Positions 26,722-36,100 are shown, counted from the first letter of the stretch. The stretch is 64,000 nucleotides of DNA from JBOFOR01 sp051654865 (GCA_051654865.1 JBOFYV010000053.1:166617-230616); one strand, 5' to 3'. Notes: a model not told the origin generated them from the sequence alone. Translations and numbers: made by a program.

Positions 26722-28038
26722 TTATATCTTGTAGGTTATTAGTGGTATCATTATCTTTAGCACAAAGTTATTTTCTGAGTAGTCTGTAACCACTTCTCCC
26801 TCATATTTTTCTACTGTTCGTTTTATACCTTCAATTCCTATTCCATGAAGGAACTTATCCTTTTTATTAGTATTTATTTTGCCATCTTTTAGAGTAATCT
26901 CATTAACCTTATTGTTCTCGATTTTAATAATAAAAAAATTTTTTATATATGTACTCACTATAGATATTTTCTTATCACTATCTATTACTTTGTCACAAGC
27001 TTCTATTGCATTGTCTAAAGCATTAGAAAATATACTACATATATCTATCTCCTCCATAAAGTCAATTTGCCTTGAATCTACCTTAGATACAAAGCTTATA
27101 TTCTTTTCTTCACATATTCCATATTTTTCATCTAATACTATATCTAAAATCATATTTCCTGTGTCAAAGTTATTCTCTAGTTTATAAATTTCTTGTTTTA
27201 TATTATTTATATATTTTTTCGATTCATTACTATTATTTAATCTTTCAATACAAGCTAAGTGATTTTTCATATCATGATATAATTGCCTAGTTCTAAATTG
27301 CTTTTCTTTTATTCTTTCATAGTAATCATATTGAGTTTTAAGTTTATCTTTTATAAATTTATTTTCTAGTGATAGTTTATTTTCTCTAACTATTTTTCCT
27401 ACAAGTAAAAGAATAGAAATATTAGATATGAAAACTAATATAGTTAGCATTAGAATTTCCATATTAGTTTTTGAGAGCTTTTTTAATGGCTGTAATTTCT
27501 CATCAAAGACTGTAAGTATAAATATTATATTTGTAAATATAGGTAGTGATATATAAACTATATCCCTTGTTCGTAGCTTATTCGATATTTTATGATTTCT
27601 AATCACTAGTAACAATAAAACCATAATTCCTTTGGCTATTATCATACTTACTAGTCGATACTCTCCATTTATTAAAAATATAGTTGCATCTTTTTCATTA
27701 CATATATTCATAATAACACTCATAACTATAGCTTCAACTCCAATAGCAACCATCCAGAAAATAAGTACTGTAATAGTACACCTTTGTAAGCTAATATTAA
27801 AATTAATTTTATATAAAATAAAGCTAATCGCTATATGTATTAGCACTTTAATATTAGGATCTATACCTATTGCATCTAATATAATTCCAGTTAGTGACGC
27901 TCCAAATATCATAATATATATAACTACAGATGAAGTTTTAGGTTTACTTAATGTCTTAAATAAAAAGTATATTAACATCCATTCCACTATAAATATCCCA
28001 TTATTAACTATACTCCAAAATAATTCATTCTCTAACAT
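26722..28038 (-). CDS. Agr/VirS-type sensor histidine kinase (GHKL)
   Basis: The N-terminal half has six or seven membrane helices; the C-terminal half from about 240 contains the phospho-acceptor motif RQLYHDMKNHL and a GHKL ATPase with SNALDNAIEAC and HGIGIEGIKRTVEKYEG. This is the HPK10 class that reads cyclic peptides or other extracellular cues. Its start overlaps the end of the response regulator gene by 7 bases. No agrB or agrD gene is visible nearby, so the peptide signal, if any, comes from elsewhere. AGGAGA precedes the ATG. Confidence 0.92.
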   Translation of the reverse strand: MLENELFWSIVNNGIFIVEWMLIYFLFKTLSKPKTSSVVIYIMIFGASLTGIILDAIGIDPNIKVLIHIAISFILYKINFNISLQRCTITVLIFWMVAIGVEAIVMSVIMNICNEKDATIFLINGEYRLVSMIIAKGIMVLLLLVIRNHKISNKLRTRDIVYISLPIFTNIIFILTVFDEKLQPLKKLSKTNMEILMLTILVFISNISILLLVGKIVRENKLSLENKFIKDKLKTQYDYYERIKEKQFRTRQLYHDMKNHLACIERLNNSNESKKYINNIKQEIYKLENNFDTGNMILDIVLDEKYGICEEKNISFVSKVDSRQIDFMEEIDICSIFSNALDNAIEACDKVIDSDKKISIVSTYIKNFFIIKIENNKVNEITLKDGKINTNKKDKFLHGIGIEGIKRTVEKYEGEVVTDYSENNFVLKIMIPLITYKI

Positions 28039-28748
28039 AATACGTCTCCTAATACATTCGTTAACTTTTCTTTTACTTCTTTTATTTTTCTCTTGCTAAC
28101 TGGTATCTGATGATTTTTAATACTTATTATTCCTTGATTTAGAGCTTCTATTTCAAATAAGTTTACCATATATCCTGAATGACATCTGACAAAGTTGTGT
28201 TTCTCTAATTCTTTTTCAATCTTGGTCATAGTTGTCTTTATATACTGTATGCCATCATTTGTATAGACTATTAATTCTCGTTTCCCTATTTTAGTTTCGA
28301 TAAATAAAATAGAACTTATTTGTATTCTATTTATATTATTTTTTTGACTTATAACCAAGTAATTGTCTTTCTTATTTGTAATATCAGATAGACATGAATT
28401 TATTTGTTGTTTAAAAGTATCATAATCAATTGGTTTTAATAGATATCTATACGCCCTTACCTCATACCCCTCTTGTATATAATCTATCGTAGCTGTTGTA
28501 AATATTATTTCTACTTTACTGTCAAACGCTCTTAGTTTTCTAGCTACATCCATTCCATTCATTTCACCCATTTGTATATCTAAAAGTAATATGTCTAAGT
28601 TACTAGGATATTCACTTAACAAGTCCTCCCCTGAATCAAATTCGACTACTTGATATTCAATATTATGATATTTTATTACCTTATGAAGATATTCTTTAAA
28701 ATTCTCTCTTTGTATTTTACAATCTTCACATATTGCTATTTTTAACAT
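28032..28748 (-). CDS. LytTR-type response regulator (AgrA-like)
   Basis: The receiver domain occupies residues 1-125, with acidic residues in ICEDC, the phosphorylated Asp 57 in LLLDIQM, and the KP of LLKPIDY. A LytTR DNA-binding domain follows from about 140 (IQISSILFIETKIGKRELIVYT, FVRCHSGYMVNL, IPVSKRKIKEVK). It partners the overlapping downstream histidine kinase and probably activates transcription at direct repeats; the targets are not apparent, although the CPBP gene in the same unit is one candidate. GGAGAG precedes the ATG. Confidence 0.94.
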   Translation of the reverse strand: MLKIAICEDCKIQRENFKEYLHKVIKYHNIEYQVVEFDSGEDLLSEYPSNLDILLLDIQMGEMNGMDVARKLRAFDSKVEIIFTTATIDYIQEGYEVRAYRYLLKPIDYDTFKQQINSCLSDITNKKDNYLVISQKNNINRIQISSILFIETKIGKRELIVYTNDGIQYIKTTMTKIEKELEKHNFVRCHSGYMVNLFEIEALNQGIISIKNHQIPVSKRKIKEVKEKLTNVLGDVLC

Positions 28749-28839
28749 TTATTTTCTCTCCAGTAATATTTCTTAGTATTTTTGTATTATCATACCTGTA
28801 TATATTACCATATTTATCTAATTTTTATCTGTTATACTC

Positions 28840-29253
28840 TTATTTTAAACACTTTTCTTCAAAAACTTCCAAAAACTCCGTTTTATATTTAGGTGAAATA
28901 TATCCGTACAATCTCCCATTATATATAATCTCAATTCTCTCAGTAGATAAAAAAATTGGTACTAAAAATGTTCTTTTTTCATTTATTGCTGTAATATCGC
29001 TGTAATATACTATATCTTTTAAAGGCCCTGCTTTTATTAATAGATACTCCTCTTTAAATTCATAGTACGTTCCAAATACAAACCAACTTATAAATAATAT
29101 TATTATAAAGTGTACAACTGTATATAAATTAGGTTTATGCAACATGTCCTTAATAACCTCTATTAAATAAAATCCTACTCCCCCTACAAATAATATAGTT
29201 ATCCATAAATCTTTTTTAGAGTAAAATCTTTTTCTCACTCTACTTTTCTTCAT
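28840..29253 (-). CDS. Membrane protein with bacterial PH domain
   Basis: This 137-residue protein has a basic N-terminus, two membrane helices (about 16-30 and 44-62), and a C-terminal domain (EEYLLIKAGPLKDIVYYSDITAI, STERIEIIYNG) resembling the PF06713-type bacterial pleckstrin-homology domain. The function is unknown; such proteins are common single-gene units near the membrane. It is divergent from the downstream P-ATPase and separated from the response regulator gene by about 90 bases. GGGAGG precedes the ATG. Confidence 0.82.
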   Translation of the reverse strand: MKKSRVRKRFYSKKDLWITILFVGGVGFYLIEVIKDMLHKPNLYTVVHFIIILFISWFVFGTYYEFKEEYLLIKAGPLKDIVYYSDITAINEKRTFLVPIFLSTERIEIIYNGRLYGYISPKYKTEFLEVFEEKCLK

Positions 29254-29478
29254 CTACTAATAATCCTCCCTTTTATTTTTGTTATCATACAATCGACTAA
29301 ATAGATTCTTTTATATACATAATTATATTTATTTATATATTTAACTCAATATTTTTGTCATAAGTGGTCTTTAACTATACATAAATGGATTTTTATTAAA
29401 GCGATTTTTATTATGAATTAATATATTATATTAATTTGCTAATACTATTTGTATCCCAATATATATAGAGGTAATTTT

Positions 29479-31821
29479 ATGAATAATAATACAAATAGAT
29501 TTAATCCCATGTATAGAGAAGGTTTAACAAGTAATCAAGTTCAAGAAAGAATAGATAAAAACTTGATTAATACGGCTATTGATAACCCTTCAAAAACTAT
29601 AAAAGAAATAATAGTAAGTAATACCTTTACTTTTTTTAATTTGCTAAACTTAGTCCTAGCTTCACTAGTAATATTAGTAAAATCCTATAAAAACGCGTTA
29701 TTTATGGGTATTGTTGTGAGTAATACACTTATCGGAATAATTCAAGAAGTAAGAGCAAAGAAAACAATTGATAAACTATCATTAGTATCGTCTTCTTCTA
29801 TAAAAGTAATTAGAGATAGTAAACCTAAAGACATACATATAAATGATATTGTACTTGATGATATTATAGAGTTAAAAGTTGGTAATGAAATACCTGTAGA
29901 TTGTATAGTAGTTGATGGTGAAGTTGAAGTAAATGAATCTCTCCTTACTGGAGAACCTGATGCTATATCTAAAACTAAAGGAGATACTCTACTTTCAGGT
30001 AGCTTTATAGTTAGTGGTAGTTGCTACTGTAGAGCAGATAAGGTTGGAGCTGATTCATATGCGGCTAAATTAACTAGTGAAGTTAAAAAAAGAAAAAGAG
30101 TAAACTCTGAACTTATGAATGCCCTTAATAAAATTATAAAAACTGTGGCTATAGTTATAGTTCCTATAGGCCTTGCGTTGTTTTTAAAAAGTATCTACAT
30201 TGTAAATGTACCTATTAAATTATCTGTTATAACAACAGTAGCTGCTTTAATAGGTATGGTACCTGAGGGACTTTATTTACTTACGAGTATAGCTCTTTAT
30301 GTATCAGTTGTTCGTCTTGGAAAAAATAATGTTTTGGTTCAAGAACTTTATTGTATAGAGTCTTTAGCAAGAGTTGATTTAATATGTTTAGATAAAACCG
30401 GAACTATTACTGAAGGTATTATGGAAGTTAAGGAAATTGAAGTGCTTAATGATAGTATCACTATAGATGACATCAATAATATTGGATATAATTTTGTAAA
30501 AGCTGTAGATGATAACAACTCTACTTTTAATGCTATGAAAAACTATTTTAACTCTAATATTAATTGGAATTGTGCAAATATAGTCCCCTTCTCTTCATCT
30601 AGAAAATGGAGTGGAGCTGCATTTAATGAATATGGTACATATATTATAGGTGCTCCTGAATTTGTATTAAAGGGTAAGTACTCTCTAATTAAAGATAAAG
30701 TTGAAGTTTATTCAACTAAGGGTGAGCGAGTATTATTACTAGTAAAAGTTGAAGATAATATGCTACAAGATACTATTAGTGGTGATATCACTTCACTTGC
30801 ACTTATTATCATTAAGGATAAGATCAGAGATAATGTTAATGAAACTTTTGATTTCTTTTACAATGAAGGTGTAGATATAAAAGTTATATCAGGAGATAGT
30901 CCTGTAACAGTATCTGAGATAGCAAGGCAATCAGGAATAAAGAATGCTAATAAGTATATAGATGTTTCAACAATAAAGACTGATGATGAATTAGAAAATA
31001 TAGCAGATGAGTTTACAGTATTTGGACGTGTGAAACCAGAACAAAAAAGATTGATTATTAAATCATTAAAGAAAAACGGACATACTGTTGCTATGACAGG
31101 TGATGGTGTAAATGATGTTTTAGCTCTAAAAGATTCTGACTGTAGTATAGCTATGGCTTCTGGAAGTGATGCTGCTCGTAGAACTGCAATGTTAGTTCTT
31201 ACTGATTCTAATTTTAAATGTATGCCTGGTGTTGTAATGGAAGGACGAAGAGTTATAAATAATATAGAAAGAAGTGCATCATTATTTTTAACAAAAACTA
31301 TATATTCATTTTTACTTTCTTTACTATTTATATTTTTACCCTACAATTATCCATTTGTACCAATTCAACTTACTCTAATAAATGCTTTAACAATTGGTAT
31401 ACCTTCATTTTTCTTCACCTTTGAGAGAAATAGAAATATAATAAAAAAAGGATTTTTAAAGAATATATTAATTAAATCCTCTATTGGAGCTTTTACTATT
31501 GTATTTAACATTATTCTAATAATGCTAATACATAATAAGGTCAATTTTAATGTTACTGAATTATCAAGTATTGTTGCTACAATCACTGGTATTGTAGGAC
31601 TTATAATACTACTTAGTGTATGTGAACCTTTAACTAAAAAAAGGCTAGTACTCGTATTATCAATGACAACTTGTTTTATATTTATACTTTTAATTTTTGG
31701 TAGTATATTTAGTATATATAATGTAAGCCTTTTGGGTAAGTTTATTATTTTTTTATTATTAATCCTTGATTATCCTATAATATTTATATTACGAAAACTG
31801 ATAAGAAGTGTATTAAGATGA
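29479..31821 (+). CDS. P-type cation-transporting ATPase, CtpE-like
   Basis: The protein (780 residues from this start) is a complete P-type ATPase with LLTGEP (157-160), the M4 motif VPEGL (261-265), phosphorylation site DKTGT (Asp 305), GDGVND and a C-terminal block of six helices with PIQLTLINALTIGIPSFF. VPEGL rather than PEALP or CPC places it with CtpE-like pumps, for which Ca2+ uptake or efflux has been proposed. An in-frame TTG at 29449 would add 10 residues, but AGAGGT lies 9 bases before the ATG at 29479, so I prefer that. It is distinct from the Ca2+-type pump at 15027-17657. Confidence 0.9.
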   Translation: MNNNTNRFNPMYREGLTSNQVQERIDKNLINTAIDNPSKTIKEIIVSNTFTFFNLLNLVLASLVILVKSYKNALFMGIVVSNTLIGIIQEVRAKKTIDKLSLVSSSSIKVIRDSKPKDIHINDIVLDDIIELKVGNEIPVDCIVVDGEVEVNESLLTGEPDAISKTKGDTLLSGSFIVSGSCYCRADKVGADSYAAKLTSEVKKRKRVNSELMNALNKIIKTVAIVIVPIGLALFLKSIYIVNVPIKLSVITTVAALIGMVPEGLYLLTSIALYVSVVRLGKNNVLVQELYCIESLARVDLICLDKTGTITEGIMEVKEIEVLNDSITIDDINNIGYNFVKAVDDNNSTFNAMKNYFNSNINWNCANIVPFSSSRKWSGAAFNEYGTYIIGAPEFVLKGKYSLIKDKVEVYSTKGERVLLLVKVEDNMLQDTISGDITSLALIIIKDKIRDNVNETFDFFYNEGVDIKVISGDSPVTVSEIARQSGIKNANKYIDVSTIKTDDELENIADEFTVFGRVKPEQKRLIIKSLKKNGHTVAMTGDGVNDVLALKDSDCSIAMASGSDAARRTAMLVLTDSNFKCMPGVVMEGRRVINNIERSASLFLTKTIYSFLLSLLFIFLPYNYPFVPIQLTLINALTIGIPSFFFTFERNRNIIKKGFLKNILIKSSIGAFTIVFNIILIMLIHNKVNFNVTELSSIVATITGIVGLIILLSVCEPLTKKRLVLVLSMTTCFIFILLIFGSIFSIYNVSLLGKFIIFLLLILDYPIIFILRKLIRSVLR

Positions 31822-31850
31822 AGTCTAAACTTCATCTTAATACACTTCTT
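31803..31850. terminator. 22-bp perfect bidirectional terminator
   Basis: Perfect 22-base arms (31803-31824 and 31829-31850) flank a 4-base CTAA loop. The left arm includes the last six codons and stop codon of the P-ATPase, and the right arm ends 5 bases before the stop of the convergent NifX-like gene. T residues follow on the plus strand, so it should stop both transcripts. Confidence 0.85.
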
Positions 31851-31855
31851 AATTT

Positions 31856-32227
31856 TTAGTGATGGCTACAACCATTATGTGAGCAAGTATGATTCAGAGA
31901 AAACTCTTGAAGCTTATTTTCTTTTAATAAGTTTATATTATCCCCTATTGTATTTGCTTGTGCTTTATAAACCTTTATTCCCATTTGGTTTAATTTTATT
32001 ATTGCTCCTTGACCTATCCCTCCTACAATAACAGCATCAACCTCTGTTCCTGATAATGCTTTTAGTGGCTGACATTTACCATGTTCATGGCCTAAGTCTC
32101 CATTATCAATTTTATTTACTTCACCTGAATTTAAATCACATACAACAAACATTGGAGCTGAACCAAAATGACCAAATGGTTTGCTCTCTAACCCATTATT
32201 TACTTCTACTGGTACACAAATTTTCAT
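31856..32227 (-). CDS. NifX/NifB-type dinitrogenase iron-molybdenum cofactor domain protein
   Basis: The 123-residue product matches the small NifX-like domain: MKICVPVE, KPFGHFGSAPMFVV, GHEHGKCQPL and VDAVIVGGIGQGA, ending in a Cys/His tail (HTCSHNGCSHH). No nif genes are nearby; such stand-alone proteins are thought to carry or sense metal or iron-sulfur clusters. I use the ATG at 32227 because GGGAG is 7-8 bases upstream, rather than an in-frame ATG at 32254 inside the ArsR gene. The ribosome binding site overlaps the ArsR stop, so the two are coupled. Confidence 0.87.
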   Translation of the reverse strand: MKICVPVEVNNGLESKPFGHFGSAPMFVVCDLNSGEVNKIDNGDLGHEHGKCQPLKALSGTEVDAVIVGGIGQGAIIKLNQMGIKVYKAQANTIGDNINLLKENKLQEFSLNHTCSHNGCSHH

Positions 32228-32232
32228 ATTTA

Positions 32233-32598
32233 TTACTCCCTTCTCATACAACATTTTTTAAACGATTTACAATTTGATTCAGATTCACAATTAAAACCTA
32301 CAATATCTAATTTTTTATTAATTTCTTCGGTGTTCCCTTTCATTAGTAGCCTTAAAAAATTTAAACATTCATTAAAAATATCTTGATTTATGTGATAAAT
32401 CACATAATATCCTTCTTTATATCCTTTAATGAGATTTGCATCTTTTAATACTTTTATATGTTGGGATACTGCTGAATCCGATATTTCTAAGTGCTTAGAA
32501 ACTCCTTTTTGACATATATTTCTCCTTGAAACTAAAATTAGAATATTTAGTCTGGTTTCATCACTTAATGCTTTAAATGCTTTTGATAAATTATCCAT
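32233..32598 (-). CDS. ArsR family transcriptional regulator
   Basis: The 121-residue protein has the ArsR winged helix (KALSDETRLNILILVSRR, GVSKHLEISDSAVSQHIKVLKDANLI, GYYVIYHIN). The C-terminus is cysteine-rich (NCESESNCKSFKKCC), which could form a metal or thiol sensor site. It sits directly upstream of the NifX-like gene, stop-to-start distance 5 bases, so it probably controls a metal- or redox-responsive pair. A dyad in the upstream region is its likely operator. Confidence 0.9.
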   Translation of the reverse strand: MDNLSKAFKALSDETRLNILILVSRRNICQKGVSKHLEISDSAVSQHIKVLKDANLIKGYKEGYYVIYHINQDIFNECLNFLRLLMKGNTEEINKKLDIVGFNCESESNCKSFKKCCMRRE

Positions 32599-32620
32599 AA
32601 AACTGTTCCCTTTAATTTAG

Positions 32621-32636
32621 TTAAGTATTTACTTAA
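32621..32636 (-). promoter_or_regulatory. Dyad upstream of arsR-like gene, candidate operator
   Basis: TTAAGT and ACTTAA are separated by 4 bases, 23-38 bases upstream of the ArsR start codon. ArsR-family repressors bind AT-rich dyads overlapping their own promoters; the assignment here is positional. Confidence 0.45.
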
Positions 32637-32693
32637 TTAGATTGTAGTACTCTTAATTAAATCTTTCAACTATAATCTTATAATATAAAAATT

Positions 32694-32741
32694 AAAACTG
32701 ATGACATATAATTCTTTTACTCATTATATATCACCAGTTTT
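32694..32741 (-). terminator. Terminator after the rhodanese gene
   Basis: AAAACTGATGACATATAAT pairs imperfectly with ATTATATATCACCAGTTTT across a 10-base loop, and TTTTTA follows on the minus strand. It lies 16 bases past the stop at 32757. Confidence 0.7.
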
Positions 32742-32756
32742 TCTATGTTATCTATA

Positions 32757-33098
32757 TTATTTTTCTAATTTGCCTTTATAATTTGATATCCCACCTAAGT
32801 TGTATACTTTATTAAATCCACTATTTGAAAGTATTGTAGCTGCTTTAGAACTTCTTCCACCTGATGCACAATATACTATTACTGCCTCATCTTTATGTGG
32901 TTGTAATGAGCTTAATTTTGAATTGATATTTTGAACAGGTACATTTCTTGATTTTGGAATATGTCCTGTTTTATATTCATCAGGATTCCTAACATCTAAT
33001 ATTAAAACATTTTTATTTACTTTTATTATTTGCTGTAGTTCTTCATTACTTATATTATTATATCTTTTATTGCCTAATAATTTAGATAAAAAACTCAT
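32757..33098 (-). CDS. Single-domain rhodanese sulfurtransferase
   Basis: The 113-residue protein has LILDVRNPDEYKTGHIP and the active-site loop YCASGGRS with Cys 77. It should accept and pass on sulfane sulfur in the cytoplasm. It lies 14 bases downstream of the C_GCAxxG-type gene and ends in a terminator, forming a two-gene unit beside the four-domain CoA-disulfide-reductase-like gene. GGAGGG precedes the ATG. Confidence 0.92.
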   Translation of the reverse strand: MSFLSKLLGNKRYNNISNEELQQIIKVNKNVLILDVRNPDEYKTGHIPKSRNVPVQNINSKLSSLQPHKDEAVIVYCASGGRSSKAATILSNSGFNKVYNLGGISNYKGKLEK

Positions 33099-33112
33099 AA
33101 TTTATCCCTCCA

Positions 33113-33475
33113 TTACTTTGATAATATTTCATTTAATGCTTCATACGAAAAATCAATTATCTCTGAACAACTCACTTTATTTTTCTTCAATACAGAACAT
33201 ATCTCACTATTATATTTCTCCCTTACCCTATTCATTAATTCTCTAGAGTAATTTCTTGCTTCATTGGCTTGCATATTATCTTCTCTTCCTTTTATTAATC
33301 CTATTACCATAGCAGCTGCATTTACTGCTCCGCATAAACTTCCTACTGTCATACCTACTCCCATACCACTCCCAAGAGATATTGGTATATCCGTGTTATG
33401 CTCTTCATTATATGATTTTATTAGTGCTTCTGCACATGTATATCCTTTACTATGATAAACTGATGGTTTTGTCAT
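33113..33475 (-). CDS. C_GCAxxG_C_C family redox protein
   Basis: The 120-residue protein has GYTCAEALIKSYNE at its start, the GSLCGAVNAAAMVIG core, and the two late cysteines in SEICSVLKKNKVSCSEII. This is the four-Cys pattern of the C_GCAxxG_C_C family, proposed to be redox-active and often linked to sulfur or selenium metabolism. It heads a unit with the rhodanese gene. A Crp/Fnr-like dyad, 60 bases before its start, is nearly identical to one upstream of the CoA-disulfide-reductase-like gene. AAAGGAG precedes the ATG. Confidence 0.85.
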   Translation of the reverse strand: MTKPSVYHSKGYTCAEALIKSYNEEHNTDIPISLGSGMGVGMTVGSLCGAVNAAAMVIGLIKGREDNMQANEARNYSRELMNRVREKYNSEICSVLKKNKVSCSEIIDFSYEALNEILSK

Positions 33476-33534
33476 TTTTATTCTCCTTTTATTTATATTA
33501 TACTTATATATTATTATATACGTATTTTGTTTTC

Positions 33535-33549
33535 TGTAACTTTATCACA
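33535..33549 (-). promoter_or_regulatory. Crp/Fnr-like dyad, copy 1
   Basis: The minus strand reads TGTGATAAAGTTACA, a TGTGA-N5-TcACA type dyad, 60 bases upstream of the C_GCAxxG gene start. It differs by one base from the copy at 36181-36195, and the flanking bases also match. A TATAAT (33513-33518) lies downstream. Confidence 0.55.
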
Positions 33550-33628
33550 TTAATTATGTGTTTTTTTCTACTGGGAATTTTATTTAACAAAAGAAATACA
33601 GCAAAGGCTATATTCCATTTGTTAATTA

Positions 33629-36100
33629 TTATATAAATAAGTTTAATCCTGAATCCTCTGCTGATGCTAAATATGAAGCTACTCCTCCTATTTCTACACC
33701 TTCTATAAACTCTTCCTTTTTAATTCCCATTAACTCCATACTCATTGCACATGCTACTACTTTTACTCCCATATCTATTGCATTTTTTATTAATGTATCT
33801 ATATCATCTACATTGTGTTTTTTCATTATTTGATTTATCATCTTAGGTCCCATTCCTCCCATATTCATTTGAGATAATGGTAATTTTCCTGTATGTGATG
33901 GTAACATTACATCAAACATTTTTTCCATTGTATCCTTTTTAATACTTGGTTTATCTTTTCGTTTTATTATATTTAATCCCCAGAATGTAAAGAACATAGT
34001 TACTTCTTTGCCCATAGACGCTGCTCCTGTTGCTATTATAAATGATGCTATTGCTTTGTCTAAATCGCCACTAAAAACTACCATAGTAGCACCATTTTTC
34101 TCTGGTGCACTAACTGAACAACTATTGTTAGCTAATACATTATTTGATCCCTTTTTAATCGTTGCTATAAATGCTTTTTGTTTTTTGTCAAACTCTGTTT
34201 TGAGTAAAGTATTTCCTGTTTTTTCACACCATCCACTTATATCCTTACTAAATCCAGGATCGCTTGCTTTTACCTCTAAAATCTGTCCTTCTTCCATTTT
34301 ATTTATTTCTTCAAATACTCTTCTTATTGGACCTGGGCATTGTAGTCCACAAGCATCTAATGTAACATGTGCATCTATATTCATACTAATATCCTCACCC
34401 TTTATATCTATTTTTGTATTATTAGTTTTATTTTGTTTATTTAAACTTTCCTGAGCACTTTTTACAAGATAGTATGTTTTTACTCCTCCATCTATATTAG
34501 TACAAGCTATATTAAGTTGTTCTAATATTCTACATGCAATATATCCTCTATGGCCTACTCTGCAAGTAGCGTATACCTCTTTATCTTTTGGTATTTCGTT
34601 TATTCTATCTCTTAATTCTCCTAAAGGTATGTGTATCGTTCCTGGCATATCCCCTGTTGCTACTTCAAACTCTTCTCTAACATCTATAATTACTCCACCA
34701 TTTTCAATTATTTTATCTACTTCATGCCACTGAACAATGTCAACCATACCTTCTATTATGTTAGATGCATAGTAACCTAACATATTTACTGGGTCTTTAG
34801 CTGAGTTGTATGGTGGTGCATAGCATGGCTCAATGTCTTGTAAGTCAAATACAGTTAATCCTGCTTTTATAGCTGTTGCTAATATATCTATTCTTTTTTC
34901 TACACCATCCATACCTACTGCTTGAGCTCCAAATATTTTACCAGTAATTTTATCAAATATCATCTTAATAGATATAGGAAATGAACCTGGATAATATCCC
35001 GCGTGTGAACCTGGATGTATATGAATAGCTTCATAATCTATATCTAGTCTTTTTAAAGTTTTTTCGTTGTTACCTGTTGAAGCTACTGTATAGTCAAATA
35101 CTTTAGCAACTGATGACCCTAAAGTACCTTTATACTTTTCAGTTCTACCACAAATATTATTTGCAACTATTCTTCCTTGTCTATTTGCAGGCCATGCAAG
35201 TGGTATCATAGTTGGTTTATTATTTACAAAATCTTTTATTTCAACTGCATCACCTAAAGCATATATATCTTCATCTGATGTTTTCATATATTCATCAACT
35301 ACAATTGCTCCTCTTTCATTTAAATTTAATCCTGCATTCCTTGCAATTATAGTTTCTGGTTTTACACCTATTGATAATATTATCATATCAGTATCTATTG
35401 TTTTACCACTTGCTAATACAACTTGCTTACCATTATTAGCAAATGATGATACACCATCTTTTAATATTAATTCTACCCCCTTATCTATTAAATGTTCATG
35501 TATAATACTCACCATTTCAATATCAAGAGGTGCCATTACTTGTTCACTAGCTTCTACTAATGTAAGGTTTATTCCTCTATCATACAGATTTTCTGCCATC
35601 TCAAGCCCTATAAATCCTCCACCAATGACTACTGCATGCTTTGGATTATTGTTATCAATATAGTTTTTTATTTTATCTGTGTCTGGTATATTTCTTAATG
35701 TAAATAAGTTATCACATTCTTTGATTCCACCTATTGGTGGTACTATTGGACTTGCCCCTGGAGATAAAACTAATTTGTCATAAGACTCTTTATAAATTTC
35801 ATTAGTTTTGTGATTAATTACAGTTACTACTTTATTTTCTTTATCTATTTTTATAACTTCACTTAGATTTCTTATATCTATATTAAACTTCGAGCTCATT
35901 GCTTCAACGCTTTGAACTATTAGCTTCTCTCTATCACTTATAGTTTCACCTATATAATATGGTAAGCCACAATTGGCAAAGGATATATATTCACCTTTTT
36001 CAAACATGATTATCTGTGCTGTTTCATTTAATCTTCTAAGTCTTGCTGCTGTTGATGCTCCTCCTGCTACTCCACCTACTATAATAATCTTTTCAGACAT
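33629..36100 (-). CDS. Multidomain CoA-disulfide reductase: FAD reductase-rhodanese-TusA-DsrE
   Basis: The 823-residue protein joins four sulfur modules. Residues 1-445 are a pyridine-nucleotide FAD oxidoreductase of the CoA-disulfide/NADH-dependent persulfide reductase type, with IIIVGGVAGGAS, the catalytic Cys 44 in FANCGLPYY, and VVIGGGFIGLEMAE. A rhodanese domain follows (about 460-545, active loop TCRVGHRGY), then a TusA domain (about 580-650, LDACGLQCPGPI) and a DsrE/F-like domain (about 660-823, with CAMSMELMGI). It should reduce persulfides or polysulfides with NADH and relay the sulfur. AGGAGGAG precedes the ATG. Confidence 0.92.
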   Translation of the reverse strand: MSEKIIIVGGVAGGASTAARLRRLNETAQIIMFEKGEYISFANCGLPYYIGETISDREKLIVQSVEAMSSKFNIDIRNLSEVIKIDKENKVVTVINHKTNEIYKESYDKLVLSPGASPIVPPIGGIKECDNLFTLRNIPDTDKIKNYIDNNNPKHAVVIGGGFIGLEMAENLYDRGINLTLVEASEQVMAPLDIEMVSIIHEHLIDKGVELILKDGVSSFANNGKQVVLASGKTIDTDMIILSIGVKPETIIARNAGLNLNERGAIVVDEYMKTSDEDIYALGDAVEIKDFVNNKPTMIPLAWPANRQGRIVANNICGRTEKYKGTLGSSVAKVFDYTVASTGNNEKTLKRLDIDYEAIHIHPGSHAGYYPGSFPISIKMIFDKITGKIFGAQAVGMDGVEKRIDILATAIKAGLTVFDLQDIEPCYAPPYNSAKDPVNMLGYYASNIIEGMVDIVQWHEVDKIIENGGVIIDVREEFEVATGDMPGTIHIPLGELRDRINEIPKDKEVYATCRVGHRGYIACRILEQLNIACTNIDGGVKTYYLVKSAQESLNKQNKTNNTKIDIKGEDISMNIDAHVTLDACGLQCPGPIRRVFEEINKMEEGQILEVKASDPGFSKDISGWCEKTGNTLLKTEFDKKQKAFIATIKKGSNNVLANNSCSVSAPEKNGATMVVFSGDLDKAIASFIIATGAASMGKEVTMFFTFWGLNIIKRKDKPSIKKDTMEKMFDVMLPSHTGKLPLSQMNMGGMGPKMINQIMKKHNVDDIDTLIKNAIDMGVKVVACAMSMELMGIKKEEFIEGVEIGGVASYLASAEDSGLNLFI

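Noticed and set aside
27632..28099. Plus-strand frame of 155 codons
   Set aside because: It is the antisense shadow of the kinase membrane region; Ile-rich composition mirrors the opposite strand.
34008..34454. Plus-strand frame of 148 codons
   Set aside because: It is antisense to the TusA/DsrE part of the multidomain reductase and carries no independent signal.
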